Origin: Candidatus Rifleibacteriota bacterium
GTDB lineage: Bacteria; Riflebacteria; Ozemobacteria; Ozemobacterales; Ozemobacteraceae
Reading direction: 5' to 3'
Assembly (NCBI GenBank): GCA_017526725.1
Contig: JAFXRA010000270.1
Coordinates: 1 to 28,807 of the forward strand
DNA length: 28,807 bases
The notes beneath the pieces were generated by a model. The model had not been told where the DNA came from. It saw only the letters and a program-made list of their open reading frames with translations, and made no database searches. Shown here piece by piece: positions 16,001-23,885 of the stretch. How positions within the stretch are numbered: position 1 is the first letter of the stretch; each line of letters opens with the position of its first letter. A program made the translations under genes and the position numbers.

Positions 16001-17010
16001 TTGTTAAAAAATTCAATCAAAAAACCTGACGGGAAATTATGAACTTCAACGTTCTTGAGATTTAATATGAAAGTAAATTCTCCTTCGTTGCTCATAAGGT
16101 TAGAACCTAATAAAGAATCTACTAAAAAACTGTGGGCATAGCTATAACCAGGAAGTGTACTATCTGCTGTGGTTATCTGACTTACTTTAATTCCATTGAC
16201 ATTTATTGAAGAACTTTTTGATAAATTGTTTCTATAGGTGATTTTAGCTCTAAAATCACCAGGCTTCATATAGGCTAGATTTTGCCCGTTTAAAATACAT
16301 TTGAGTGTTAAATCATCTGTATATTTGCCGTCTTTTACTAAGATATAAGCACTAGAAGAAGCGTTAATACTGCTTATAAAAGTATCAGGAATCTTGTTGC
16401 CTGCACTGCTGTCATAGGTTATCAGGGCAAACTGAATTCCAAGTCTGAATAATTCGAAAGTATATTCTTTTGGGCCAACCTCAGATGATCTTGCTAAATT
16501 AACTATATTAGCCGAAGGACCGGATAAGTTGAAAAATCTCCATGGCTCAGACTCGTTTTCGTTAATGCCGGCAAGAACAAAACCTTGAGAGTTGGGGTCT
16601 TTAGAAATTGTTATTTTAAAGGGTTTTTCAAGTGTGGTTACATAGGTTTTGCTGTCTATAAGCCCTGATGAAGTCTGATATGCTATGATTCTATATATGT
16701 GTGAATGATATGAACTAGTGAAATAATCTATGTTTCGAGAGGATTTTTCTAGTTCCGTAACTACTACTGTGATTCCAGGAGTAAGAGTATTTTCCTCAGA
16801 TGCTTCAATCTTTACGCCATTTGGAAAAGTGACAGCGGGGAGTCTTCCTTTTTCGTCAATTACTACTTCTCTCGATGATAGGACTATTTCAGAGGGCACA
16901 CTAACAGATAACGGGGTGCTGGAGTGGGAGCCGCAGCCATAGAAAATAGCTAATGCAATCAAAGAAATAACAAAAATTATTATTCTTGATTCAACACTAG
17001 TGCTCTTCAT
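13036..17010 (-). CDS. Giant lipoprotein with InlB-type B-repeats and SUMF1/FGE-sulfatase-like domain
   Basis: A 1324-residue lipoprotein. Its signal peptide ends in a lipobox, LAIFYGC, with the lipid-attached Cys at about 26. Then come ~340 residues of beta-rich sequence I do not recognise, and a Big_5-like Ig module (about 365-460). Eight B-repeat-like modules follow (468-1060; typical text LNNPTKSGYDFLGWEGT), the third being divergent. A SUMF1-type C-lectin-fold domain ends the protein (from 1062: CPAGTFIMGSP, YEVTQEQYFAAM, LPTEAQWEYACRAG, GLYDMHGNVQEWCLD, IIRGGDY, GFRVVL). The open frame begins at a TTG at 17043, but the ATG at 17010 gives a normal lipoprotein signal. The copper-binding Cys pair of true formylglycine-generating enzymes is missing, so binding rather than oxidation is likely. 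It is probably a surface or periplasmic adhesin-like protein. No promoter is clear. Confidence 0.88.
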   Translation of the reverse strand: MKSTSVESRIIIFVISLIALAIFYGCGSHSSTPLSVSVPSEIVLSSREVVIDEKGRLPAVTFPNGVKIEASEENTLTPGITVVVTELEKSSRNIDYFTSSYHSHIYRIIAYQTSSGLIDSKTYVTTLEKPFKITISKDPNSQGFVLAGINENESEPWRFFNLSGPSANIVNLARSSEVGPKEYTFELFRLGIQFALITYDSSAGNKIPDTFISSINASSSAYILVKDGKYTDDLTLKCILNGQNLAYMKPGDFRAKITYRNNLSKSSSINVNGIKVSQITTADSTLPGYSYAHSFLVDSLLGSNLMSNEGEFTFILNLKNVEVHNFPSGFLIEFFNKVDPEKIIPYKYTEFYTLKKAESINITLSSNDANLADKDKNLYVLNPTFTITSNYDFDKSEKEKIAKAISVSNIDSSKISKVWKDKTLTLSFKENLQNNTSYTISIGDVNNKEGFIITTFNDFNFTTKPELYNIEYDYNGGKTTVPNPESYDITTAEFTLNNPTKEGYDFIGWSGTDLKGNNNLVVTIKHGSKGNRTYKANFTPTSYSITYHLNGGNITLPNPETYDITSTTIQLNNPSRPYYKFIGWTSDDINTPQAIVTIEQGSTGDKSYTANWIENPTNSYTVTLTKGIGIDEVIGSGLYESDSTVNATCTMLAGYEFVFWTGNVTESTFTMPYYDVVMQANAQPINYSINYNLNGGKVETNNPTSYNINSGNLFLINPTKSGYTFLGWTGTDLDTASKTFFIPHGSTGNREYTANWSLDTYTITYNIGEGNVATPNPTTYDIASANITLTNPVSAKDYYLFKGWSGTDLEGSDNLVVTIPKGSVGDRVYTANYAPEVFPITYTYEGEMAENPDSYDTTTLSFILNNPTKSGYDFLGWEGTNIPEGTASLTVIIPKGSNGARTYTASFTQRFTIEYTLNNGSLTVDNPKNYNKYTANIMLNNPTKPGYDFLGWEGTNIPEGTASKSVVIYTGSEGNRQYVASFTPKYKITYNLSNGTTSNPLSYNRYTNSFILTPPTRTGDTNSDFYIFTGWTGTDIDSLTTIVTIPQGSTGNREYTAHWLEGKSFELSTGITLKMIKCPAGTFIMGSPVDELERGVNESQHQVTLTKDFYMGIYEVTQEQYFAAMNTNPSNFKDGLANEKPTTSANQPVETVKWADAKNFCAWLNTNITSGVPADYHFDLPTEAQWEYACRAGTTTTLNNGTNVINPTVSTYDQNLNEVAWFKSISLNTTHPVGEKKPNNWGLYDMHGNVQEWCLDKRSSTWETDDYPTAPVIDPVKTTGDQYIIRGGDYQSNPNKRYRSAARDGKGTSSSFSYVGFRVVLTHD
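13829..15609 (-). repeat. Eight tandem ~72-77-residue B-repeat modules in the giant lipoprotein
   Basis: Modules follow the pattern Y-x-I-x-Y-x(2)-N-G-G, NP-x-(S/T)-Y, a LNNPT-like motif, Y-x-F-x-GW and GS-x-G-x-R-x-Y-x-A. Modules six and seven share a 56-base identical stretch (14122-14177 and 14347-14402, a 225-base offset equal to 75 codons), which points to a recent duplication or gene conversion. The third module lacks the GG and GS-x-G parts. Confidence 0.85.
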
Positions 17011-17111
17011 TATGATATTTTTAATATTATTATCAGACAACAATGGTGAGCCTGCCCAGCTTATTTGGTTCCTACTTCTTTAATTTTACACAATTTTTTT
17101 GTCTTTTATAT

Positions 17112-17157
17112 AAAAAAACGAGTAGTTTATAAATAATTATAAACTACTCGTTTTTTT
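17112..17157 (-). terminator. Terminator of the gapA-pgk-tpiA operon
   Basis: Arms 17112-17131 and 17138-17157 form a perfect 20-bp stem with a 6-base loop (AATAAT). The core ACGAGTAGTTTATA is flanked by an A run and a T run. It begins 15 bases beyond the tpiA stop. Because both flanks are A/T tracts it may act on both strands. Confidence 0.92.
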
Positions 17158-17171
17158 TTTAAATCAAACTA

Positions 17172-17924
17172 TTAGAACTTAGTAAGACTTGCGAAAGAAT
17201 CAGCTTTGAGGCTTGCACCACCTACTAAAGCTCCGTCAATTCCTTCCTGAGCCATATACATTTTTACGTTTTCAGGTTTTACTGAACCGCCGTAGAGGAT
17301 TCTGACCTTATCAGAAGTTTCACTGCCGAATCTGCTGTGAATAAATTCTCTGATAAGAGCACAAGCTTCTTTTGCGTCCTTTTCAGAAGCATTTTTGCCG
17401 GTGCCTATAGCCCAAACTGGTTCGTAAGCAATAACCATATTCTTAAGATGGTCTTCTGTTACGCCCTTAAGGTCATTTTCAAGCTGTTTTAGAATTACTT
17501 GTTCAGTTTGGCCGCTTTCACGTTCTTCCAACTTTTCACCAACACAAAGAACAGGAATCAAATCATGTTCAAATGCAGAAAGAACTTTCTTATTGATTAA
17601 TTCGTCATTTTCACCGAATATCCATCTGCGTTCAGAGTGACCAAGGATAACGAATTCGCAGTTAATGTCTTTAAGCATTGCAGGAGCAACTTCGCCTGTG
17701 AATGCGCCTTTTTCTTCGAAATACATATTTTGAGCGCCAAGCAGAACTTTGCTGTCCTGTCTGCCTTGATCAACAGTTGAAATCAGTGTAAATGGAGGGC
17801 AAACCAAAACATCAACGTCCTTTAAATCAGCTATTAAAGGAAGAAGTTCTTTCATAAAGTCTTTTGCTTCCTGGTTGGTTTTGTGCATTTTCCAGTTAGC
17901 TGCAATTAATGGTCTTCTAGTCAT
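17172..17924 (-). CDS. tpiA: Triosephosphate isomerase
   Basis: A 250-residue enzyme that interconverts dihydroxyacetone phosphate and glyceraldehyde 3-phosphate. It is full length and has every hallmark: AANWKMHK near the N-terminus (Asn and Lys of the active site), LGHSERR (electrophile His), YEPVWAIGTG (catalytic Glu and the flexible phosphate-gripping loop) and ILYGGSVKPENV followed by DGALVGGASL. The ribosome binding site GGGAGT lies 7 bases before the ATG, and the gene starts 18 bases after pgk ends. It is the last gene of the operon, directly followed by a strong hairpin terminator. Nothing is unusual in the protein. Confidence 0.99.
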   Translation of the reverse strand: MTRRPLIAANWKMHKTNQEAKDFMKELLPLIADLKDVDVLVCPPFTLISTVDQGRQDSKVLLGAQNMYFEEKGAFTGEVAPAMLKDINCEFVILGHSERRWIFGENDELINKKVLSAFEHDLIPVLCVGEKLEERESGQTEQVILKQLENDLKGVTEDHLKNMVIAYEPVWAIGTGKNASEKDAKEACALIREFIHSRFGSETSDKVRILYGGSVKPENVKMYMAQEGIDGALVGGASLKADSFASLTKF

Positions 17925-17942
17925 TTTAATACTCCCTATTTA

Positions 17943-19115
17943 TTATTTTGAAAAAACGGCAATACCTGGCAGTGTTTTGCCTTCTAAGAATTCCAAGCAG
18001 GCGCCGCCACCGGTAGAAACATGTGATACTTTGTCAGCACAGCCCATCTGTTCGATAGCAGCAACTGAGTCACCACCGCCGATTACTGTAGTTGCATTCA
18101 AAGTGCCGAGAATTTCAGCAATTTTGCGAGTGCCGTTAGCAAATGCGGGTTTTTCAAAAACGCCCATTGGACCATTCCAAAGAACGGTTTTGGCTTTCTT
18201 AAGTTCAGCTTCAAATGCTTTTATTGTTTCAGGGCCAATATCAACGCCTTCTGCATCTTCTGGAAGTTCAGCCATGGTGTAGGTTCCCAATACAGTGTTG
18301 AAATCTTTTGTTGCGATAACATCCTGTGTGAAAAGCATCTTTTTGCCAAGCTTCTTTGCCTTTTCAAGAAGTGATTTTGCTAAATCGAGCTTGTCGTCTT
18401 CGCAAAGGGATTTACCAATCTTAATACCCTGTGATTTAAGGAATGTATAAGCCATACCGCCGCCGATAAGAAGAGTATCTACTTTTTCTAAAAGGTTTTC
18501 GATAACAAGAATCTTATCGCTGACTTTTGCACCACCCATAATGGCTACTAATGGGCGTTCTGGATTTTCTGTAACTTTGCTTAAATAAGTGATTTCTTTT
18601 TCCATTAAGAAACCAGCATAAGCAGGAAGAGTATCAGCTATGCCTGCAGTAGAAGCGTGAGCTCTGTGAGCAGTACCAAATGCATCACTTACAAAAATAT
18701 CGCCAAGAGAAGCAAGAGCCTTAGCAAATTCTGGATTATTCTTTTCTTCTTCTTTATGGAATCTTAAGTTTTCGAGAAGTGCTACTTCACCGTTTTTAAG
18801 ATTGTTAACTACTTTTTCTGCTTCTTCGCCAATGCAGTCGTTAGCAAAAACAACTGGTTTGCCAAGAAGTTCGCTTAAATGAGCTACAACTGATTTCAGA
18901 GAATATTTTGCAACAACTTCTCCCTTTGGACGGCCTAAATGGCTCATTATTATTAATTTGCCGCCATTGTCTATAATGTGTTTCAGAGTTGGAACAGCCA
19001 TTCTCATTCTGGTATCATCTGTGATTTTCAGATTTTCATCTAATGGAACGTTGAAGTCTACTCTAACTAAAACTTTTTTACCACTGACATTAACATCTTT
19101 AATTGTTCTGAACAT
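17943..19115 (-). CDS. pgk: Phosphoglycerate kinase
   Basis: A 390-residue cytosolic kinase that makes ATP and 3-phosphoglycerate from 1,3-bisphosphoglycerate. It opens with [13 protein letters not shown], followed by HLGRPKGE (substrate-binding), [26 protein letters not shown] and [13 protein letters not shown]. It closes with the nucleotide-binding end: [28 protein letters not shown] and [14 protein letters not shown]. Length is normal for a bacterial Pgk. AGGAGAT stands 8 bases before the ATG. Between it and gapA there is an 87-base gap with a hairpin followed by a T run, which may lower pgk-tpiA expression relative to gapA. Confidence 0.99.
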   Translation of the reverse strand: MFRTIKDVNVSGKKVLVRVDFNVPLDENLKITDDTRMRMAVPTLKHIIDNGGKLIIMSHLGRPKGEVVAKYSLKSVVAHLSELLGKPVVFANDCIGEEAEKVVNNLKNGEVALLENLRFHKEEEKNNPEFAKALASLGDIFVSDAFGTAHRAHASTAGIADTLPAYAGFLMEKEITYLSKVTENPERPLVAIMGGAKVSDKILVIENLLEKVDTLLIGGGMAYTFLKSQGIKIGKSLCEDDKLDLAKSLLEKAKKLGKKMLFTQDVIATKDFNTVLGTYTMAELPEDAEGVDIGPETIKAFEAELKKAKTVLWNGPMGVFEKPAFANGTRKIAEILGTLNATTVIGGGDSVAAIEQMGCADKVSHVSTGGGACLEFLEGKTLPGIAVFSK

Positions 19116-19141
19116 TGTTTTCTATCTCCTAAGAAAAATGA

Positions 19142-19176
19142 AAAAGGAAACCCGAAGTTTTTTCAGGTTTCCTTTT
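19142..19176 (-). terminator. Attenuator-like hairpin between gapA and pgk
   Basis: Perfect 11-bp arms AAAAGGAAACC (19142-19152) and GGTTTCCTTTT (19166-19176) with a 13-base loop. In the gapA-to-pgk direction the stem is followed by a T-rich tract (TTTTTCATTTTTC). This has the form of a partial Rho-independent terminator or a 3' stabilising hairpin for gapA mRNA. Confidence 0.7.
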
Positions 19177-19202
19177 GTTAAATCAAAATGGTTTATCCAA
19201 AA

Positions 19203-20339
<1,137 letters not shown>

Positions 20340-23048
20340 TTATTTTTTTAATTGAGATTTGATTGATTCAACATTGAACAAATCACCGATTGTATCAGAG
20401 AATCCTGATTCAGATTCAGCCTGATATTTCTTCAGTTCCTTTGTATCGCTGTCCATTGTTGCTTCTTTGATTGAGAGTTTAAGTCTGCGATTCTTGCGGT
20501 CAAGTTCAAGAACTTTGTAAGTAACTTCGTCGCCAACTTTAACTGCTTCTGCTGGGTTGTTTACACGATTTGCAGAAAGTTGAGAAATGTGAACGAAACC
20601 TGTTACGTTTTCAGCAACTTCGATTTCTGCACCGTTGTCTAAGAGAGCAGTAATCTTGCCCTGATGGATGCTTTCTTTTGTGAACTTGCGTTCGATTTCT
20701 TTCCAAGGATCATCCTGCATGCGGCGCAGTGACAAACCTATTTTCTGTTTGCCCTTGTCGATTTCATAAACGACTACAGTTACCTGATCGCCTACTTTAA
20801 GAACATCTTCTGGTTTTTCAACATCGCCCTGCCAAGAGAGTTCAGATACATGGAGTAAACCTTCAAGACCGTTGTCTAACTGGATAAATGCACCATAAGG
20901 AACGATGTTTTTTACAACGCCAGTTACTTTATCACCAATCTTGTATTCATATTCTACTTTGTTCCATGGATCATCAGTGGTTTGTTTCAAACCAAGAGAA
21001 AGTCTGTGGTTAGCAGAATCTATATTGAGGATCTTTACTTTAACTTCCTGACCCTTTTCAAGGATTTCTTTTGGATGGTTAACTTTCTTTACCCAATCCA
21101 TATCAGAAATATGAAGTAGACCTTCAACGCCTTGAGCGATTTCAATGAAAGCACCAAATTCAGTCATATTGTTGACTTTACCTGTTACTATATCGCCAAT
21201 CTTATACTGAGAAGTTACCTGTTCCCATGGATGTGGAAGAACTTCTTTATAAGAAAGGGAAATGCGCTTCTTTTCTTTATCGATTTCCTTAACGATTACG
21301 TCGATTTCGTCACCAGTCTTTACTACTTCGCTTGGATGCTTAATGTTTCTAGCCCAAGAAAGGTCAGAAATATGAACAAGACCTTCAACACCTTCTTCTA
21401 ATTCAACGAAAGCACCGAAATCCATAAGGTTTTTAACTTTGCCATGATACTTCTGGCCAGTTTTGTATTTAACATCAACGCTTTCCCATGGATTTTCTTT
21501 CTTCTGCTTGAGTCCAAGACTGATTTTGCCTTTTTCTGCGTCCATCTTCAAAATCTTGGCTTCAACTTCATCGCCTGGGTTAACAACTTCACGTGGATTA
21601 GAGATTACAGACCAGCTGAGGTCGTTTCTATGAATCAAACCTTCTGCGCCATCGCCTAAGTCTACGAATGCACCATATTCAACGATTCTTGCAACTTTAC
21701 CTTTGATAATATCGTCTACATGATACTTAGAGAAGATTTCAGCTTTTTTCTTGTTTCTGATTTCGTCAAGTATAGCACGTTCTGAAACAACGATATTCTT
21801 GCGCTTACGGTCGAATTCAGTAATCATCATCTTGAATGGCTTGCCAATGTTTTCTTTGGCGTTTTTGCCGTGTGAAAGCTGACTCTGTGGCAGGAATGCT
21901 CTGTTGCCGAGAACAGTTACATTGTAACCGCCTTTGATTCTTTCTTTGAGAATACCTTCGATTGGGGTTTTGTTCTTGAAGGCTTCGTCTAATTCGTCCC
22001 AAGAACTCTGTTCCTGAGCTCTACGATAAGAAAGAAGTATCTGACCCTGTTTGTCGTCAATTTTCTTGACGAAAACTTTTATTGGATCGCCAACATTAAA
22101 TTTATCTGTTTCGCCTGGTTCAAATTCTTCAGCTGGGACAATACCGTCAGACTTATAGCCTAAGTCTACGTAAATGCCGCTGTTATTCTTATCAATAACA
22201 GTGCCTGTTACGATTGCCCCTCTGGAGATAGGTCGGAACTGTTCGCTTTCGTTAAGTGCCTGTTCCATAGTCATCTGGTTAGCTTCGGCGCTTAATTGTT
22301 CCTGTTTTGTGTTTTCTGATTCAGTCATGATTTCCTCCGTTGGGATCAAAGTGTCCCGAGTATTTGTTACAATTATGATAATCCGATCAACGACCTGTTC
22401 AATGGTCATTGCGGTTGTATCCACTAGAACGGCATCTTTTGCCTGGACAAGAGGAGCACAGGCTCTACTTGAATCAAGTTTATCACGTTCGGCGATATCC
22501 TTTTTGATTTGTTCGATGTCTGCTTCAAAGCCTTTTTCGTGCAAGTCACGAACTCGTCTCTGAGCTCTCTCTTCAATAGAAGCTGTTAAAAAGATTTTGG
22601 TTCTTGCATTTGGGAAAACTATAGTGCCTATGTCACGGCCGTCTACAACCCATTTGCCTTTTTTACCAATTTCTCTCTGAAGATTTGTCATAACTTCGCG
22701 AACTTCTTTTACTGCAGAAACTGCAGACACATTCTTAGAAACTTCGGGAGTTCTGATTTCTTTGGTAACTTCTATATCCTTAAGAAATACGTGGGGCTGA
22801 GAAGAATGTTCTTTGGTTTCGAATCTGAGACCGCTTTCTTCTGCACAGCGCTTTAATGCCTGGTGATCTGAAAAATCAATCTTTTCGTTTAGTGCTTTAA
22901 AAGTCACTGCACGATACATAGCACCAGTATCTAAATAGCCATAACCAAGTTTATCAGCTACTTTTTTGGCTACTGTACTTTTACCTGCTCCTGCAGGACC
23001 GTCAATAGCTACTACTTCACAAAAAACTTTATTGCTGCGCGAATTCAA
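20340..23048 (-). CDS. cmk-rpsA: Fused CMP kinase - ribosomal protein S1
   Basis: A 902-residue in-frame fusion. Residues 1 to about 230 are a complete cytidylate kinase (IDGPAGAGKST P-loop at 17-25, GYGYLDTGAMYRAV, DGRDIGTIVFP, a lid region with RDKLDSSR), which makes CDP from CMP. Residues 241-902 are ribosomal protein S1 with seven S1 RNA-binding domains starting near residue 276. The third to sixth carry the full GxVxxxxxFGAFVxL and GLxHISDLSW patterns; the second and seventh are divergent. E. coli S1 has six domains and is a separate gene next to cmk. Translation probably starts at TTG (23048) after AGGAG (23060-23064). An internal GGAGG and ATG at 22328 could also give free S1. A hairpin follows the stop. 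Confidence 0.93.
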   Translation of the reverse strand: MNSRSNKVFCEVVAIDGPAGAGKSTVAKKVADKLGYGYLDTGAMYRAVTFKALNEKIDFSDHQALKRCAEESGLRFETKEHSSQPHVFLKDIEVTKEIRTPEVSKNVSAVSAVKEVREVMTNLQREIGKKGKWVVDGRDIGTIVFPNARTKIFLTASIEERAQRRVRDLHEKGFEADIEQIKKDIAERDKLDSSRACAPLVQAKDAVLVDTTAMTIEQVVDRIIIIVTNTRDTLIPTEEIMTESENTKQEQLSAEANQMTMEQALNESEQFRPISRGAIVTGTVIDKNNSGIYVDLGYKSDGIVPAEEFEPGETDKFNVGDPIKVFVKKIDDKQGQILLSYRRAQEQSSWDELDEAFKNKTPIEGILKERIKGGYNVTVLGNRAFLPQSQLSHGKNAKENIGKPFKMMITEFDRKRKNIVVSERAILDEIRNKKKAEIFSKYHVDDIIKGKVARIVEYGAFVDLGDGAEGLIHRNDLSWSVISNPREVVNPGDEVEAKILKMDAEKGKISLGLKQKKENPWESVDVKYKTGQKYHGKVKNLMDFGAFVELEEGVEGLVHISDLSWARNIKHPSEVVKTGDEIDVIVKEIDKEKKRISLSYKEVLPHPWEQVTSQYKIGDIVTGKVNNMTEFGAFIEIAQGVEGLLHISDMDWVKKVNHPKEILEKGQEVKVKILNIDSANHRLSLGLKQTTDDPWNKVEYEYKIGDKVTGVVKNIVPYGAFIQLDNGLEGLLHVSELSWQGDVEKPEDVLKVGDQVTVVVYEIDKGKQKIGLSLRRMQDDPWKEIERKFTKESIHQGKITALLDNGAEIEVAENVTGFVHISQLSANRVNNPAEAVKVGDEVTYKVLELDRKNRRLKLSIKEATMDSDTKELKKYQAESESGFSDTIGDLFNVESIKSQLKK
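22326..22338 (-). promoter_or_regulatory. Internal Shine-Dalgarno and ATG for independent S1 translation
   Basis: On the minus strand GGAGG (22334-22338) lies 5 bases before ATG (22326-22328), in frame with the fusion, exactly where the CMP kinase ends and S1 begins. Starting here would give a 662-residue S1. A consensus ribosome binding site at this point is unlikely to be accidental and looks like the ancestral rpsA start. Confidence 0.7.
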
Positions 23049-23104
23049 CCCGAAAATATCTCCTGTTGAGATGTCTATATTTAAGTCCTAGACTAATGGG
23101 CAGA

Positions 23105-23133
23105 ATTGTACACTAAATCTTTTCAATATGCAA
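23105..23133 (-). promoter_or_regulatory. Candidate promoter of cmk-rpsA
   Basis: On the minus strand TTGCAT (23128-23133) and TACAAT (23105-23110) are separated by 17 bases. The -10 box has one mismatch; the -35 box matches the TTG part only. The -10 box lies 56 bases upstream of the TTG start at 23048. Confidence 0.5.
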
Positions 23134-23220
23134 CATTATTTTTTGCAATTTTATTAGAAGCTGTGCTATTTCGTTGTTTATTATTTTTTTAGTCTATCCA
23201 TTGTCATAAACGTATAGCTC

Positions 23221-23813
23221 TTAGAGGCAAGAGATAAGAGATTAGAGATTAGAGATAAGGGGATTGTTTTAGTTACTACTCTAACGAAGTTTCTACTAAA
23301 GCCGATGTTGGAGGCGCATCTTCAAGAAAACGATCTGCCCCTATAGCATAGTCTTCCACTTTTAACACTTCCAACCCTTCTAACCCTTCTCACCTTTATA
23401 ACAATTCCCACAAGCAGCTATGCTGCCGTCCCACAAGTTGCGTAAGCAACTGTCCCAGTATCTGCACTCTCTAAAAGCTTGCTTTCGCCAGCGTAGTCAT
23501 TGTAGTTGGTAGTTGTTGTTTTTATTGTTTTATCGTTAATTTATAAGCTAACGAATAATAGGGATTTTATTAGTTGATTGAGCAAGAGCATAAACGGACA
23601 AATGATAACCGACTTAAGACAAAAGCTTTTTCGAGGATAATTTTCCTTTTTCCGTTTTCAGTTCTCAGTTTCTCCTCATCTCTCCGCTCTGCTGCTATAT
23701 TGCTCTTTAAAAAGGTTAGTCTTAAAAACATAATTAGCTTACAAAAGCTGGTTAAATTTAACAACAATCTCCAGCTAAAGCCAATCCTCTTATCTCTTAC
23801 CTCTTACCTCTAA
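23221..23813. repeat. 593-bp segment bounded by imperfect 27-bp inverted repeats
   Basis: The left end begins TTAGAGGCAAGAGATAAGAG (23221 onward). The right end, reverse-complemented from 23813, begins TTAGAGGTAAGAGGTAAGAG. Over 27 bases, 24 are identical. Both ends also carry short tandem repeats of AGAGATTA-like and AGAGGTA-like units. No transposase or target-site duplication is visible, so this may be a decayed or non-autonomous element, or merely two low-complexity tracts. Confidence 0.5.
23407..23453. repeat. Two tandem hairpin units with compensatory stem changes
   Basis: Two units of 23 and 24 bases each begin CCCACAAG and end in (C/T)(C/G)GT-like sequence. Unit one has stem GCAGC/GCTGC (23414-23418 with 23422-23426). 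Unit two has GTTGC/GCAAC (23437-23441 with 23446-23450). The stems differ at two pairs, and both partners change together. A third CCCA follows at 23454. Confidence 0.6.
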
Positions 23814-23817
23814 AAAA

Positions 23818-23846
23818 TTGTCTCCAAACTCTCGCTGTGCTACAAT
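23818..23846 (+). promoter_or_regulatory. Candidate promoter of the autotransporter gene
   Basis: TTGTCT (23818-23823) and TACAAT (23841-23846) are separated by exactly 17 bases, with 4 of 6 and 5 of 6 consensus matches. The -10 box is 39 bases upstream of the ATG at 23886. It begins 4 bases after the inverted-repeat-bounded segment ends. Confidence 0.65.
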
Positions 23847-23885
23847 ACCTTCGAATTACCTCAAAGGATACTTGGAAGCAAAGCC

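Larger units (their letters stand above)
23049..23885. other. 837-bp non-coding region between cmk-rpsA and the autotransporter
   Basis: It holds the two divergent promoters at its edges and, between 23221 and 23813, a segment bounded by imperfect inverted repeats with two tandem hairpins inside. The only open frames (around 23570-23813, both strands) are short, overlap each other and lack ribosome binding sites, so I do not call them. Several pyrimidine-rich simple repeats are present (for example CCCTTCTAACCCTTCT near 23375). No tRNA or known ncRNA was recognised. Confidence 0.6.

Noticed and set aside
13036..17043. Lipoprotein starting at the TTG at 17043
   Set aside because: The ATG at 17010 gives a normal-length lipoprotein signal peptide; the 11 extra residues are acidic/polar and lack a ribosome binding site.
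23570..23813. Overlapping 65- and 79-codon frames on opposite strands in the 837-bp gap
   Set aside because: No ribosome binding site or promoter, no recognisable motif, and they mirror each other; chance open frames in AT-rich DNA.
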